Shown here piece after piece: positions 25,879 to 34,159 of a DNA stretch of 64,000 bases (within the stretch, counting starts at the first letter, position 1; each line of letters opens with the position of its first letter). Below the pieces are notes generated by a model. That model was not told the DNA's origin and ran no database searches. It worked only from the letters and a program-made list of their open reading frames with translations. A program made the translations under genes and the position numbers. This DNA is from Anaerolineales bacterium (GTDB lineage: Bacteria; Chloroflexota; Anaerolineae; Aggregatilineales; J027): the NCBI GenBank assembly GCA_020634155.1, contig JACKCI010000001.1:1550001-1614000 (forward strand), in the 5' to 3' direction.

Positions 25879-28086
25879 ATGGATATTCACCCCGACGCAA
25901 TCCAATCGCTTATCAATAGCGATCATGGTTCACCTGCTGACTTGCTCGGCGCACACCCCACCGATGGCAACGCGATTTCCTACCGCACCTTTCGCCCCAC
26001 TGCTGAAGCCCTTGTGCTGATTGTGGAGGAGACAGGCGAGCGCCATCCCATGAATCGCCTCCATCCAGCAGGCTTCTTTGAACTGACGCTTGAAGGCGAA
26101 CAACTGCGATTTCATTATGAAGCCCAGACCTTTGATGGGCGCACAGAAACCTTCTATGACCCCTATATCTTCCCGCGTCAACTGACGGCCTATGACCTAC
26201 ACCTGCTGGGTGAGGGGCGCTATCTGTACAGTTATGAGAAATTCGGCTCCCACCTGCTGGAAGTAGATGGCGTAGTCGGCACTAGCTTCGCGGTGTGGGC
26301 ACCCAATGCCTATCGGGTTAGCGTGATTGGCGACTTCAATGACTGGGACTCGCGCACTCACCCCATGATTTTGCACGGGGTCAGCGGCGTCTGGGAGCTA
26401 TTCATTCCGGGTGTCGTGGCGGGCATGACCTATAAGTTTGACATCCGCTCACGCTTTATGGGCTTTCGGGCCGAGAAAGCCGACCCCTATGCCTTCCAAA
26501 CCGAGCTACGCCCCCGCACCGCCTCGGTGGTAACAGACATGAGCAGCTATTCATGGCAAGATACAGCGTGGATGGAACAACGCGCCAGCCGTAGCCCACT
26601 CGACCAAGCCATGGCGATTTATGAGGTGCATCTAGGCTCATGGCGGCGCAAGAATGGCTATGAGTGGTTGAGTTACCGCGAATTGGCCGATGCGCTGGTG
26701 AGCTACGTCAGCGACATGGGCTTTACCCACATCGAACTCCTGCCCGTTGCCGAACACCCCTTTGATGGCTCGTGGGGCTATCAAGTCACGGGTTACTATG
26801 CCCCCACCAGCCGCTTCGGGACGCCCGACGACTTCAAATACTTCGTTGACCAATGTCACCAGCACAACATCGGCGTGATTTTAGACTGGGTACCCGCCCA
26901 CTTCCCCAAGGATGGCTTCGCGCTGAGTTTCTTTGATGGCACCCACCTCTATGAACATGCCGACGTGCGAAAAGGTGAGCATCCCGATTGGGGTACCTAT
27001 ATCTTCAACTATGGGCGCAATGAAGTCCGCAACTTCCTGATTTCCAACGCCCTGTTTTGGATGAAAGAGTACCACATCGATGGCCTGCGGGTCGATGCGG
27101 TGGCGTCGATGCTATACCTTGACTTCTCGCGCAAGGCGGGCGAATGGCTCCCCAATGAATATGGCGGCAATGAGAATATCGAGGCCATCCAATTCTTGCG
27201 TGAGTTCAACAGCGTTGTGCATAGTGAGGCCGCCGGAGCCATGACCATCGCCGAAGAATCGACAGCGTGGCCGATGGTCTCACGCCCGACCTATATCGGT
27301 GGCTTGGGCTTCACTTTCAAATGGAACATGGGTTGGATGCACGATGTCCTCAAGTATATGCAGAAAAATCCCGTCTTCCGCCGCTATCATCACAACCAAG
27401 TCACCTTCTCCTTGATGTATGCCTTTAGCGAGAATTTCGTCCTCTCGATTTCCCATGACGAGGTGGTACATGGCAAGGGGTCGATGATTGGCAAGATGTC
27501 CGGCGATTGGTGGCAAAAGTTCGCCTCTCTGCGCCTAGTATGGGGCTATCAATACACCCACCCCGGCAAGAAGCTGAATTTCATGGGGGCCGAGTTTGGG
27601 CAATGGGCCGAATGGAGCGAAGAACGCAGCCTCGATTGGCATCTGCTCGATTTACCGACCCACGCCAGCCTGCAACAATGGGTGCGTGACCTGAATGCCT
27701 TTTATCAGAGCCAGCCCTGCCTCTATGAGCAAGACTTTGACTATCACGGCTTCCAATGGATTGAGCCGAATGACTCCGACCAGAGCGTGTTCACTTATAT
27801 GCGCTTTGCCAAGGATACCGACGATTTCATTGTGGTGGCCTGCAACTTCACGCCCGTGCCGCGCTATAACTACCGCGTGGGGGTACCGAAGTGGGGCTTT
27901 TACAAGGAAGTGCTGAATAGCGATGGTGAGGTCTATGGCGGCGGCAATCTAGGCAATTATGGCGGCTTGCATACCGATGCCGTACCCACCCATCAACAGA
28001 CCCAGAGCCTCAGCTTGACTGTCCCGCCCTTGGGGATTGTCGTGTTAAAGTGGGAGAAGCCTAAAGTCAATGATAAGTCCAAGTGA
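25879..28086 (+). CDS. glgB: 1,4-alpha-glucan branching enzyme
   Basis: A 735-residue GH13 enzyme that adds alpha-1,6 branches to glycogen. It has the N1 domain, a CBM48 domain (SVIGDFNDWDSRTHPM, about residues 130-215) and the catalytic barrel. The nucleophile is Asp406 in DGLRVDAVASMLYLD, the general acid is Glu459 in TIAEES, and the third acid is Asp527 in SISHDEVVHGKGS. The full N1-type layout and length match E. coli GlgB. The stop overlaps the MmcQ/YjbR-like gene by 17 bp. TATAAT at about 25842-25847 could be a -10 box, but no matching -35 was found. Confidence 0.95.
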   Translation: MDIHPDAIQSLINSDHGSPADLLGAHPTDGNAISYRTFRPTAEALVLIVEETGERHPMNRLHPAGFFELTLEGEQLRFHYEAQTFDGRTETFYDPYIFPRQLTAYDLHLLGEGRYLYSYEKFGSHLLEVDGVVGTSFAVWAPNAYRVSVIGDFNDWDSRTHPMILHGVSGVWELFIPGVVAGMTYKFDIRSRFMGFRAEKADPYAFQTELRPRTASVVTDMSSYSWQDTAWMEQRASRSPLDQAMAIYEVHLGSWRRKNGYEWLSYRELADALVSYVSDMGFTHIELLPVAEHPFDGSWGYQVTGYYAPTSRFGTPDDFKYFVDQCHQHNIGVILDWVPAHFPKDGFALSFFDGTHLYEHADVRKGEHPDWGTYIFNYGRNEVRNFLISNALFWMKEYHIDGLRVDAVASMLYLDFSRKAGEWLPNEYGGNENIEAIQFLREFNSVVHSEAAGAMTIAEESTAWPMVSRPTYIGGLGFTFKWNMGWMHDVLKYMQKNPVFRRYHHNQVTFSLMYAFSENFVLSISHDEVVHGKGSMIGKMSGDWWQKFASLRLVWGYQYTHPGKKLNFMGAEFGQWAEWSEERSLDWHLLDLPTHASLQQWVRDLNAFYQSQPCLYEQDFDYHGFQWIEPNDSDQSVFTYMRFAKDTDDFIVVACNFTPVPRYNYRVGVPKWGFYKEVLNSDGEVYGGGNLGNYGGLHTDAVPTHQQTQSLSLTVPPLGIVVLKWEKPKVNDKSK

Positions 28087-28456
28087 GTTGCACGCTTATG
28101 TGATGAGCCGCTTCGGAGCCGTTGAGGAGTTTCCCTTCGGCCCCGATGTGCGCGTCTTTAAAGTCATGGGCAAGATGTTCGCGCTGATTCCAGTGGGCGA
28201 GAACGACAACACCATCAGCCTCAAGTGTGACCCCGTGTTGGCCCAATTGCAGCGCCAGACCTACGCCGCCGTCCAGCCCGGTTATCATCTCAATAAACAG
28301 CATTGGAACACCGTCACCGTCGATGGCACCATTCCCGACGATGAGGTCTTCGAGATGATTGACCACTCCTATGCCTTGGTGGTCAAAAGTCTCAAGAAAT
28401 CGGAGCGCGAGGCGTTGGCACGGCTCAAGGCACAACACGATGAACACAATCCATAG
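28070..28456 (+). CDS. MmcQ/YjbR family DNA-binding-fold protein
   Basis: A 128-residue protein with the MmcQ/YjbR signature: an N-terminal helix, then VRVFKVMGKMFALIPV, ISLKCDPVLAQLQRQTYAAVQPGYHLNKQHWNTVTVDGTIPDDEVFEMIDHSYALVVKSL. The CyaY-like fold has been annotated as DNA binding, but the biological role is unsettled. The start lies 17 bp inside the end of glgB, so translation is probably coupled. Full length for the family; nothing unusual. Confidence 0.85.
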   Translation: MISPSELHAYVMSRFGAVEEFPFGPDVRVFKVMGKMFALIPVGENDNTISLKCDPVLAQLQRQTYAAVQPGYHLNKQHWNTVTVDGTIPDDEVFEMIDHSYALVVKSLKKSEREALARLKAQHDEHNP

Positions 28457-28473
28457 AGGGTAAACCAGCACGC

Positions 28474-29280
28474 GTGATGAAAGAGCAACACCTCCGCGAA
28501 CAAATCTGCCAGATTGGGCGCTTGATGCACCAATTCCAGTATATCGACGGCACGTCGGGCAATATCTCGGCACGGCTGGATGGGGAGCGTGTCTTGGCGA
28601 CCCCCTCCGGCCTTGCCAAAGGCTTCATGTCGCCCGAACAGTTAATTATTGTCGATATGGAGGGGCGCAAGGTCGGCTATGGTACCGCCGCCAACCGTGA
28701 CCTGAAGCCGACCTCCGAAGTCTTGATGCACCTTGAAGCCTATCAGCAGCGCCCCGATGTGATGGGCGTTGTCCATGCCCATCCCCCAACCGCGGTGGCC
28801 TTGACCGTAGCGGGTGTAAGTATGCAGCAGTGCATCATCCCCGAAGCAGTGGTCGTGCTGGGCCTAATCCCGACCACGCCCTATGCCACGCCCTCCAGTA
28901 GCGAGAACCGCGACGCCATCAGCGCACTCATTCGCAACCACGACGCGCTGATGCTGGCCTATCATGGCTCGTTGACGGTGGGGCCGGATGTCTGGACGGC
29001 CTATCTGCGCTTGGAGAGCCTAGAGCATACCGCCAAGATTTTGTACATGGCTCACCAACTAGGGGGTATGACGCCCCTGCCCCCCCATCAGGTCGAGAAG
29101 CTGTTGCAGACGCGCCAGCAATTGGGTTTGGCTCTGCCCGCCGATGGCGAGTTGTATTGTGAGCATTGCGGGGTGTGCCATGTGCCGGAGCAGCATATCG
29201 AGCGGGCCGAGGATGTGGAGGCGCTGGTGCGGGCTAAGGTGCAGGCGGCAGTGCGCGATACGCTCAAGGAATTGCGATAG
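28474..29280 (+). CDS. Class II aldolase/adducin family protein
   Basis: A 268-residue zinc aldolase of the fuculose/ribulose-phosphate aldolase superfamily. GTSGNISARL and ATPSGLAKGFMSPEQLIIVD form the phosphate pocket. Glu82 in PTSEVLMH is the likely base, and the zinc ligands are His101 and His103 in VVHAHPP plus His in LAYHGSL. The start is GTG at 28474 or ATG at 28477; no strong ribosome site helps to decide. The last 45 residues add a small cysteine cluster (YCEHCGVCH) followed by a charged helix, which is unusual for the family and could bind a second zinc. The sugar phosphate substrate is unknown; methylglyoxal synthase nearby is not evidence of a shared pathway. Confidence 0.85.
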   Translation: MMKEQHLREQICQIGRLMHQFQYIDGTSGNISARLDGERVLATPSGLAKGFMSPEQLIIVDMEGRKVGYGTAANRDLKPTSEVLMHLEAYQQRPDVMGVVHAHPPTAVALTVAGVSMQQCIIPEAVVVLGLIPTTPYATPSSSENRDAISALIRNHDALMLAYHGSLTVGPDVWTAYLRLESLEHTAKILYMAHQLGGMTPLPPHQVEKLLQTRQQLGLALPADGELYCEHCGVCHVPEQHIERAEDVEALVRAKVQAAVRDTLKELR

Positions 29281-29319
29281 AAGCCGATTTGCCTTACCCT
29301 AGAGGCATGGAGGTGTGCC

Positions 29320-29874
29320 ATGTCCCAATCGACCTCAACCCTGACCGCCGATGAGTTCCTCGCCTTGCCCGAAACCCTACAACGCATGGAACTCATCAAC
29401 GGCCTAATCATTATGGAAGCCGAACCTGAAATGAGTCCTTCGCCTGACTACCACCATCAAGCGGTTGCCGCTGAATTGTTTGCGCTGATTAAGGGGCTTA
29501 TCCCCGATGGCAAGGCCTTGTTTGCGCCGATGGATGTGAAATTGGACGCCAACAACGTCGTGCAGCCCGATATTCTGTGGATGAGCGCCGCTGGACGTTG
29601 CCATGTCGTCGAGCGCCACTTGCAGGGGCCACCCGATTTGATTGTCGAGATTTTCTCGCCCGGCACCGCCCGCCGCGACAAGAGCGACAAGTTTCGCCTC
29701 TATGAGCAGCATGGTGTCCGTGAATATTGGATGGTTGACCCCTTTGAGGCCTATGTCGAGGTCTGGGTATGGCACGAGGGGCGCTTTGGCTTGCAAGGCG
29801 TCTATGGCCCCGCTGACCAGTTTAGCTCGGTGGTTTTAATGGCTGAGGTGGTACTGGCGGGGGTGTTTGAGTAG
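29320..29874 (+). CDS. Uma2 family (PD-(D/E)XK fold) putative nuclease
   Basis: A 184-residue Uma2/DUF820 protein. The restriction-endonuclease-like core is visible in MELINGLIIMEAEPEMSPSPDYHHQ, VVQPDILWMS, GPPDLIVEIFSPGTARRDKSDKFRLYEQHGVREYWMVDP. The acid of QPD, Glu in VEIFS and the following lysines fit the PD-(D/E)XK arrangement. GGAGGTG precedes the ATG. Uma2 genes are greatly expanded in cyanobacteria and Chloroflexota, and their biological role is not known. It converges on a second Uma2 gene with 3 bp between the stop codons. Confidence 0.88.
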   Translation: MSQSTSTLTADEFLALPETLQRMELINGLIIMEAEPEMSPSPDYHHQAVAAELFALIKGLIPDGKALFAPMDVKLDANNVVQPDILWMSAAGRCHVVERHLQGPPDLIVEIFSPGTARRDKSDKFRLYEQHGVREYWMVDPFEAYVEVWVWHEGRFGLQGVYGPADQFSSVVLMAEVVLAGVFE

Positions 29875-29877
29875 CAA

Positions 29878-30492
29878 TTACTCCCCCTCAGCAAACATGG
29901 CCTTGACCTGCTCCGTCACCGTCAGCAAATCAGGCAGGGGTTGTTGCCACAGGCCCGCGACCAGCACCCGCAGGCGTGGTAGCAAGGGCGTGCGATAGGC
30001 TTCATTAGCATCTGGCACCACACGGCTATACAGGCCATTGGCTTGCAGGCGGTAGAAATTGGCCTCTTGACGCAGGGGGTCTATCAGCCAATACTCGCGC
30101 ACACCCCCTTGCTCATATTCGGCAAATTTATCGCCATAATCCCGCGCCACGCTCTCCGGTGACACCACCTCGACGCATATATCAGCCGCGCCCAGCATAG
30201 CAGTCTCGGTCAGGGTGCCGGGGTTGTCCTTGAAAATAACCTGCAAATCTGGCTCACGAAACGAGTTTTCCAAGCGCATCACAAACGGCGCATCATAGAC
30301 CTCGCCAAGGGGGTTGAGGCTCAGATAGGCATTGAGCAGCGTCCGCAGATAATTGACCAACTGCTGGTGGTGGCGTGATGCTGGACTCATTTGGATAACA
30401 ACCCCTTCCACCCACTCATGAAAGCTATCGGCGTATTCGGTAAGGAACACCTCGGCGGGGATGGCATGGGCGATGATGGTTGGCTGGGTCAT
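29878..30492 (-). CDS. Uma2 family (PD-(D/E)XK fold) putative nuclease
   Basis: A 204-residue Uma2/DUF820 protein facing the previous gene tail to tail. HEWVEGVVIQMSPASRHHQQLVNYL, REPDLQVIF, ADICVEVVSPESVARDYGDKFAEYEQGGVREYWLIDP give the same core as its neighbour with clearly different sequence, so the pair is not a recent tandem copy. The carboxy-terminal part (PLLPRLRVLVAGLWQQPLPDLLTVTEQVKAMF) forms the usual final helix. There is no terminator between the two convergent genes. Function unknown. Confidence 0.87.
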   Translation of the reverse strand: MTQPTIIAHAIPAEVFLTEYADSFHEWVEGVVIQMSPASRHHQQLVNYLRTLLNAYLSLNPLGEVYDAPFVMRLENSFREPDLQVIFKDNPGTLTETAMLGAADICVEVVSPESVARDYGDKFAEYEQGGVREYWLIDPLRQEANFYRLQANGLYSRVVPDANEAYRTPLLPRLRVLVAGLWQQPLPDLLTVTEQVKAMFAEGE

Positions 30493-30578
30493 GGGTATCC
30501 TCTCGCTCGGCTATGGGATTAGTATAGCATGGGTCGTTGTGCGCTGATGCCGTTTGAAAAATAGATGAGGTTGATGGT

Positions 30579-30666
30579 GGGCGCGGACGCCCAAAAGGGC
30601 TTCCCTACACATAGCGGGCTGATGCGGTCGATGGCGTGTAGGGACTGGCTTCTGCCTGTCCGCCCC
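30579..30666. repeat. 88-bp imperfect inverted-repeat element (MITE/REP-like)
   Basis: The left arm 30579-30610 and the right arm 30636-30666 are imperfect reverse complements ending in TCCCTACAC on both sides of a 25-nt centre. Each arm also contains its own small hairpin (GCCCAAAAGGGC on the left, GGCTTCTGCC on the right). No protein is encoded. The 335-bp spacer 30493-30827 otherwise shows nothing I can assign; small open frames across it have no ribosome site or recognisable motif. Confidence 0.55.
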
Positions 30667-30827
30667 ATAACCCCCGATAATAAAAAGAAGCCCTCGGATA
30701 AGCCACAAACGCGGTGTACTAGAAACCTCTGTCTTTTGAGAGCCTACCGACCACGCACACCCTAACTGCGCGACTCTAGTCCGCAGCACGTCGAGCATTC
30801 GCCCCCAACCCCTTTCAGAAAACAGAA

Positions 30828-32096
30828 TTAACGAGAGCGGGCACAGCGGAAACCGACGCCGTAGTCCTCGTCGTAGGCATAATACCTGTTGCGGTAAGCA
30901 GCACGAGTGCGGTAATCGCTGACGTACCAAGAACCAGCACGAATCACACGGATAGTATTTGTGTCATCTAGTGCTTCTCGCCCGTCATCCTTGTCATAAG
31001 GATAATCCGCATAGAGGCTACTGGTCCACTCCCAAACATTGCCAGACAGGTCCAAAGCGCCAACCCATGATGCCCCTAACGCATAACTCCCAACCGGAGC
31101 CGTGTAAGCATACCCATCATCTGCCGTCTCATCCGCCTCTACCCCATCAAAGGTGCAGTTGGTATCACAAAAATTCACCAAGCGTCCGTCAAAATCATCC
31201 CCCCATGGATACACCCACGCATCTGGCCCCCGCGCCCCATATTCCAATTCCGCCTCCGTTGGTAAGCGATAACCCTCGCCGCGCCCTTCACAATACGCTT
31301 GTGCATCAAACCAGTTAATACAGATACGCGGCTGGTTGGGGTCTGACGAATACTTCGTACAAGTGGACGCTGCCGAGCCATATTGCTCATTCGTCACCTC
31401 ATAGCGGTCGATCCAGAACGGCTCCTCAAAGCAGAGTTCCGCTACAGGCTGTTCGTTTTCAACATACGCACGGCTGGTCGATACCGCATAGTCCAGTTGT
31501 TCATCCGTACTCCCCATCACAAAACACCCCGCGGGCACCAATACCATCTCCACCCCATCAAATTCGTGGATATATGGCGTCCAGTCCGGATTATGAGCTA
31601 TCTCCCCGCTGAGGATGTCCACGATGTCATTCCGTACCCATCCCGCCTGATTCTCGATAATAACGGGCAACCACTGGTAGCTTCCCTCAGCCACAGGTTG
31701 CTCATGGCTATCGCGTTCAATGATGGTGCCACCTGCCAATTCAAACAAAATGGTGCTATCGAGGTTTGGCTCTAATCGAACCCGCCCATCATCAATTTTC
31801 ACGATAATGTATTCGTAGTCAATTGATACTTGAGGTGTTGACGTTAGCGTAGGACTGGGTGTTTGAGGTGGCGTCGGTGAAGGAGTATGGATAGCTGATG
31901 TAGATGGTTCATCATCCCCGCCCCCAGTGAACGCGGTCAAGCCTACGACCAAGACTACCAACAAAACCAACATCACTCCGTATTTGATGCCCTGCCAATC
32001 AACCCACACATCGAAGCCTTGATTTTGGCAGTGTTTGGCGAGCTTCCCAGCATAGGGCTTGTTCTTGGTGCTGTAGCTAATAGAGGCGCAACTCAT
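30828..32096 (-). CDS. SUMF1/FGE-like protein with SH3b domain, membrane helix and TIR remnant
   Basis: A 422-residue protein in four parts. Residues 1-38 (ISYSTKNKPYAGKLAKHC then FDVWVDWQ) match the first strands and helix of a TIR domain, but the sequence then jumps straight into a transmembrane helix (about 39-60, YGVMLVLLVVLVVGLTAF). A Thr/Pro spacer is followed by a bacterial SH3-like domain (VRLEPNLDSTILFELAGG to GWVRNDIVDI). The C-terminal SUMF1 domain spans about 165-422: MVLVPAGCFVMGS, IDRYEVTNEQYG, YRLPTEAELEYGARG, LDLSGNVWEWTSS, RVIRAGSWY, GFRCARS. About 100 TIR residues with the NADase glutamate appear deleted. The catalytic cysteine pair of true FGEs is not evident. Confidence 0.8.
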   Translation of the reverse strand: MSCASISYSTKNKPYAGKLAKHCQNQGFDVWVDWQGIKYGVMLVLLVVLVVGLTAFTGGGDDEPSTSAIHTPSPTPPQTPSPTLTSTPQVSIDYEYIIVKIDDGRVRLEPNLDSTILFELAGGTIIERDSHEQPVAEGSYQWLPVIIENQAGWVRNDIVDILSGEIAHNPDWTPYIHEFDGVEMVLVPAGCFVMGSTDEQLDYAVSTSRAYVENEQPVAELCFEEPFWIDRYEVTNEQYGSAASTCTKYSSDPNQPRICINWFDAQAYCEGRGEGYRLPTEAELEYGARGPDAWVYPWGDDFDGRLVNFCDTNCTFDGVEADETADDGYAYTAPVGSYALGASWVGALDLSGNVWEWTSSLYADYPYDKDDGREALDDTNTIRVIRAGSWYVSDYRTRAAYRNRYYAYDEDYGVGFRCARSR

Positions 32097-32165
32097 TTAA
32101 GCATCCCAAAAAGCACTCTAGGCAATATGAAAACGATTATACCACCCTCCCCTATCCCCTCAAAC

Positions 32166-32194
32166 AAAAAAGGCTGATGCAAACACCCTCGACC
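32166..32194 (-). terminator. Probable terminator after DUF433/DUF5615 pair
   Basis: Minus-strand hairpin with two mismatches (GGTCGAGG with CATCAGCC around a GTGTTTG-like loop) followed by TTTTTT at 32171-32166. The stem is weak. Confidence 0.5.
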
Positions 32195-32215
32195 ATGATG
32201 ACGTTTACTAATCTT

Positions 32216-32548
32216 TTATTTCAGCCAAAACACTTGTCCCCATGCCATCTCTGGGGTATGGGTTTCGGCAAAATTCAGTAAGGTACGGATTTGAGCGCCG
32301 AAGTCATTTTGAACACCCGTCCAACAGACCAAGCCAGTGTGGTCATCGCGCTGCATGGTGCGCCCCGCAAAAGGAAAATCTAGCGTCACCATCACCAACC
32401 CCTGTTCAGTGGCAAACGGCAGATGCTCGCTATCATCATCTTTGTCTACCATGCCCACATCAATCGCCATGACAACCAATAGGCCATGTTGCTCCAAAGC
32501 GCGTGCCACAGGACGACTCATCATCTCATCAAAATAGAAGCTAATCAT
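32216..32548 (-). CDS. DUF5615 PIN-like protein (putative toxin)
   Basis: A 110-residue protein beginning MISFYFDEMMSRPVARALEQHGLLVVMAIDVGM, with the FDE/D motif, then ATEQGLVMVTLDFPFAG, the second acidic motif. This is the DUF5615/Mut7-C-like compact PIN-type fold proposed to be a ribonuclease. It overlaps the DUF433 gene by 4 bp (ATGA), the usual arrangement of this pair, which is regarded as a type II toxin-antitoxin-like module. Length is normal. Toxicity has not been shown for this gene and the acid set is only partly recognisable. Confidence 0.8.
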   Translation of the reverse strand: MISFYFDEMMSRPVARALEQHGLLVVMAIDVGMVDKDDDSEHLPFATEQGLVMVTLDFPFAGRTMQRDDHTGLVCWTGVQNDFGAQIRTLLNFAETHTPEMAWGQVFWLK

Positions 32549-32829
32549 GGTGCATCAGAACGCAGATAGTCCGCATACGCCTCACGCAGCGCGGCCTCTT
32601 GCGCGTCAATATCGGCTTGATGTTGACTATAGTAGAGCAAGGCCGCCAAGACCTCCGTCTCACTCAAATCATAGGCATACATCAACTCTGGCACGCCATA
32701 GCCCTCATTGTCGCGGGCCGCCGAAACAATCACCGCCACAGGCAAGCGACGCCCCCGTATGTGCGGACGCTCCCCAAAATGGCGCTTGTCAATATACCGA
32801 CGCAAATCAATGGTGGGGGTTGTTGCCAT
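32545..32829 (-). CDS. DUF433 domain protein (putative antitoxin)
   Basis: A 94-residue protein from the ATG at 32829, which follows a GGGTAGGG purine tract; the frame extends upstream to 32886 without better support. HFGERPHIRGRRLPVAVIVSAARDNEGYGVPELMYAYDLSETEVLAALLYYSQHQADID is the DUF433 winged-helix-like domain (G-x-P-x-I-R-G-x-R-I/L-P-V pattern). It is translated first, as expected for an antitoxin, and overlaps the DUF5615 gene. It lies just downstream of the ino1 terminator. Confidence 0.82.
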   Translation of the reverse strand: MATTPTIDLRRYIDKRHFGERPHIRGRRLPVAVIVSAARDNEGYGVPELMYAYDLSETEVLAALLYYSQHQADIDAQEAALREAYADYLRSDAP

Positions 32830-32869
32830 CACCCTACCCTCCTTTTCTGCACTCATTATACTCAAGAAT

Positions 32870-32899
32870 AAAAAGGGCCGAGGCAAACACCCCGACCCT
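32870..32899 (-). terminator. Terminator after inositol-3-phosphate synthase
   Basis: On the minus strand GGGTCGGG pairs with CTCGGCCC (8 pairs, two wobble) around a GTGTTTGC-like loop, followed by TTTTTATT. The loop and flanks resemble the hairpin at 32166-32194. Confidence 0.72.
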
Positions 32900-32929
32900 G
32901 AGCATCAAAAACCCAATTACAGGCCGCGT

Positions 32930-34081
32930 TTATTCTTCGCTGACCTTGGGCTTCTTGGACTTCGGTTCCTCAAGTTTCTCGCCATCTTGCGGATACAGCA
33001 CCCCACTAAACCGCCCCGCGATGTAGTCCTCAGTCAGGTTGCGGGCGATGTCATCAGGGTGTTGGACGGGCGGCGACTTCATGAAGTAGCTGGCGGGCGC
33101 TTCAAGGGTACCCTTCAAACCACGGTCGAGACCAAGCTTGGCACAGCGCACCGCATCAATGATGATACCGGCGCTGTTGGGGCTATCCCACACTTCCAGC
33201 TTAAGTTCGATGTTCAACGGCACATCACCGAAGGACTGCCCCTCAAGGCGGATATAGGCCCATTTGCGGTCGGTCAACCAAGGCACATAGTCGCTAGGGC
33301 CGATATAGACGTTATCGCTGCCCATGTCATACGGCAATTGACTGGTGACGCTGTTGGTCTTAGAGATTTTCTTGCTCTCCAAGCGCTCCCGATCCAGCAT
33401 GTTATAGAAGTCCATGTTACCGCCGACGTTGAGTTGGCTGGTTCGCAGCAAGCGCACCCCACGGTCATTGAACAAATTGGTCAAGACGCGGTGAACGATG
33501 GTGGCCCCGACTTGGCTCTTGATGTCGTCGCCAATCAAGGGCAGACCACGCTCGGCAAAGCGGCGTTGCCAATAGGGTTCGCGGGCGATGAAAACGGGGA
33601 TGGCATTCACAAAGGCCACGCCCGCATTCAAGATTTGCTCAACATACCACTTGGTGGCTTGCTCACTCCCGACGGGCAGATAGTTAACCACCACATCGGT
33701 TTTGGTTTCTTTCAAAATGCGGACAATATCGGCGGTGGGGCCGGGAGCCTTGGTGATTTTGCGGGCCAAGTAAGTCCCCAACCCGTCGTGGGTCATACCG
33801 CGCACAACAGGCACGCCAAGGTGCGGCACATCGGTAAATTTAATGGTGTTATTTTGCCCCGCCCACATCGCTTCGCTGAGGTCTTTGCCGACCTTCTCTG
33901 CATCAATGTCGATGGCGGCGCTAAATTCAATATCACGGATATGATAGCCGCCAAGGTTGACGTGCATCAGGCCCGGAATTTGCGTATTTTCGTCGGCGTT
34001 GCGATAGTAATGCACTCCCTGAATGAGGGAGTTGGCACAGTTGCCCACGCCGATAATTGCGACACGTACTTTTTTACTCAC
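32930..34081 (-). CDS. ino1: Inositol-3-phosphate synthase (myo-inositol-1-phosphate synthase)
   Basis: A 383-residue NAD-dependent enzyme that turns glucose 6-phosphate into inositol 3-phosphate. The Rossmann start VRVAIIGVGNCANSLIQGV, then FSAAIDIDAEKVGKDL, VVNYLPVGSEQATKWYVEQIL, PVFIAREPYW, GDDIKSQVGATIVHRVL, QLNVGGNMDFYNM and LNIELKLEVWDSPNSAGIIIDAVRCAK are all conserved in the short actinobacterial/archaeal type. The start is GTG, placed 3 nt after a perfect AGGAGG site. The product may feed inositol phospholipids or osmolytes. It reads away from the TIR gene, 78 bp downstream of it. Confidence 0.94.
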   Translation of the reverse strand: MSKKVRVAIIGVGNCANSLIQGVHYYRNADENTQIPGLMHVNLGGYHIRDIEFSAAIDIDAEKVGKDLSEAMWAGQNNTIKFTDVPHLGVPVVRGMTHDGLGTYLARKITKAPGPTADIVRILKETKTDVVVNYLPVGSEQATKWYVEQILNAGVAFVNAIPVFIAREPYWQRRFAERGLPLIGDDIKSQVGATIVHRVLTNLFNDRGVRLLRTSQLNVGGNMDFYNMLDRERLESKKISKTNSVTSQLPYDMGSDNVYIGPSDYVPWLTDRKWAYIRLEGQSFGDVPLNIELKLEVWDSPNSAGIIIDAVRCAKLGLDRGLKGTLEAPASYFMKSPPVQHPDDIARNLTEDYIAGRFSGVLYPQDGEKLEEPKSKKPKVSEE

Positions 34082-34159
34082 ACTATCCTCCTGCGGAAAA
34101 ATCGATTTAGTTTAACCTTGTTTCTATACTGCTATCAAGCCCTAATCATCACTTTTACC

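Noticed and set aside
30511..30930. A 139-residue minus-strand open frame
   Set aside because: It overlaps the palindromic repeat element and the end of the SUMF1 gene, is Arg/Pro/Cys biased and has no family match.
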